A stretch of DNA of 5,464 bases from Phycisphaerales bacterium (lineage in GTDB: Bacteria; Planctomycetota; Phycisphaerae; Phycisphaerales; UBA1924), in assembly GCA_019747615.1 (NCBI GenBank), contig JAIEQQ010000279.1, positions 1 to 5,464 of the forward strand. The letters run 5' to 3'. Position 1 is the first letter of the stretch. Every line of letters starts with the position of its first letter. The translations under genes and the position numbers were made by a program. Shown here piece by piece: positions 5,412-5,464 of this stretch. The notes below the pieces were generated by a model. That model did not search any database. It was not told the DNA's origin and saw only the letters and a list, made by a program, of their open reading frames with translations.

Positions 5412-5464
5412 ATGACTGTCCATATCGCCCGATCACGATCGCAGAACAGCCGGGTACCCGTGCA
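5412..5464 (+). CDS. Start of an unidentified protein, cut by the window edge
   Basis: Only 17 codons are visible: MTVHIARSRSQNSRVPV, open to the end of the window. The support is an ATG with GGGAG six bases upstream, the same strand as murD, and a 148-bp spacer after murD. The residues are basic and polar and show no recognisable motif, so no function is proposed. A cell-wall or division gene downstream of murD would be plausible, but nothing in these residues shows it. Confidence 0.5.
   Translation, partial: MTVHIARSRSQNSRVPV

Overview
The window reads as a piece of a GC-rich chromosome from a Planctomycetota bacterium, most likely of the Phycisphaerae/Phycisphaerales. The main evidence is the secreted metalloprotease. 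It ends in a two-unit dockerin-like tail closing in ...YFNGCP, of the 'GC-type' kind I associate with that group. A peptidoglycan ligase (MurD) of a divergent flavour fits the same group. No rRNA, tRNA, CRISPR array, insertion sequence or phage gene is visible.

Layout, left to right. (1) 1-276, plus strand: the last 91 codons of priA, the primosomal helicase, cut by the window edge. (2) 277-324: a 48-bp gap between convergent genes holding only weak hairpins. (3) 325-2685, minus strand: a 786-residue secreted matrixin-type zinc protease with PPC, PKD, IPT/TIG-like and dockerin-like modules, probably started at a TTG behind a clear Shine-Dalgarno sequence. (4) 2686-2883: a 198-bp non-coding leader with an AT-rich patch, an isolated AGGAGG and two overlapping hairpins. 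(5) 2884-3879, minus strand: a PLP class IV aminotransferase closest to D-alanine aminotransferase. (6) 3880-3925: a 46-bp divergent gap. Neither flanking gene has a Shine-Dalgarno sequence, and a good extended -10 lies just upstream of the aminotransferase. (7) 3926-5263, plus strand: murD. (8) 5264-5411: a spacer made of ten GCCTTCA plus three GCACTC(A/G) heptamers, then a perfect 8-bp-stem hairpin. (9) 5412 to the end, plus strand: the first 17 codons of an unidentified gene with a strong Shine-Dalgarno sequence.

How the genes fit together. The most suggestive pairing is the aminotransferase and murD, head to head across 46 bp. D-alanine aminotransferases can make D-glutamate, the amino acid MurD adds to UDP-MurNAc-L-Ala, so the pair could couple D-Glu supply to its use. 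This is inference. Both enzymes also depart from textbook active-site residues: Leu replaces the carboxylate-binding Arg in the aminotransferase, and Val replaces Asn in the MurD P-loop. The protease appears unrelated and acts outside the cytoplasm. I see no clearly new multi-gene system. The items most worth a second look are the aminotransferase-murD pair, the heptamer/hairpin spacer, and the degenerate dockerin-like tail.
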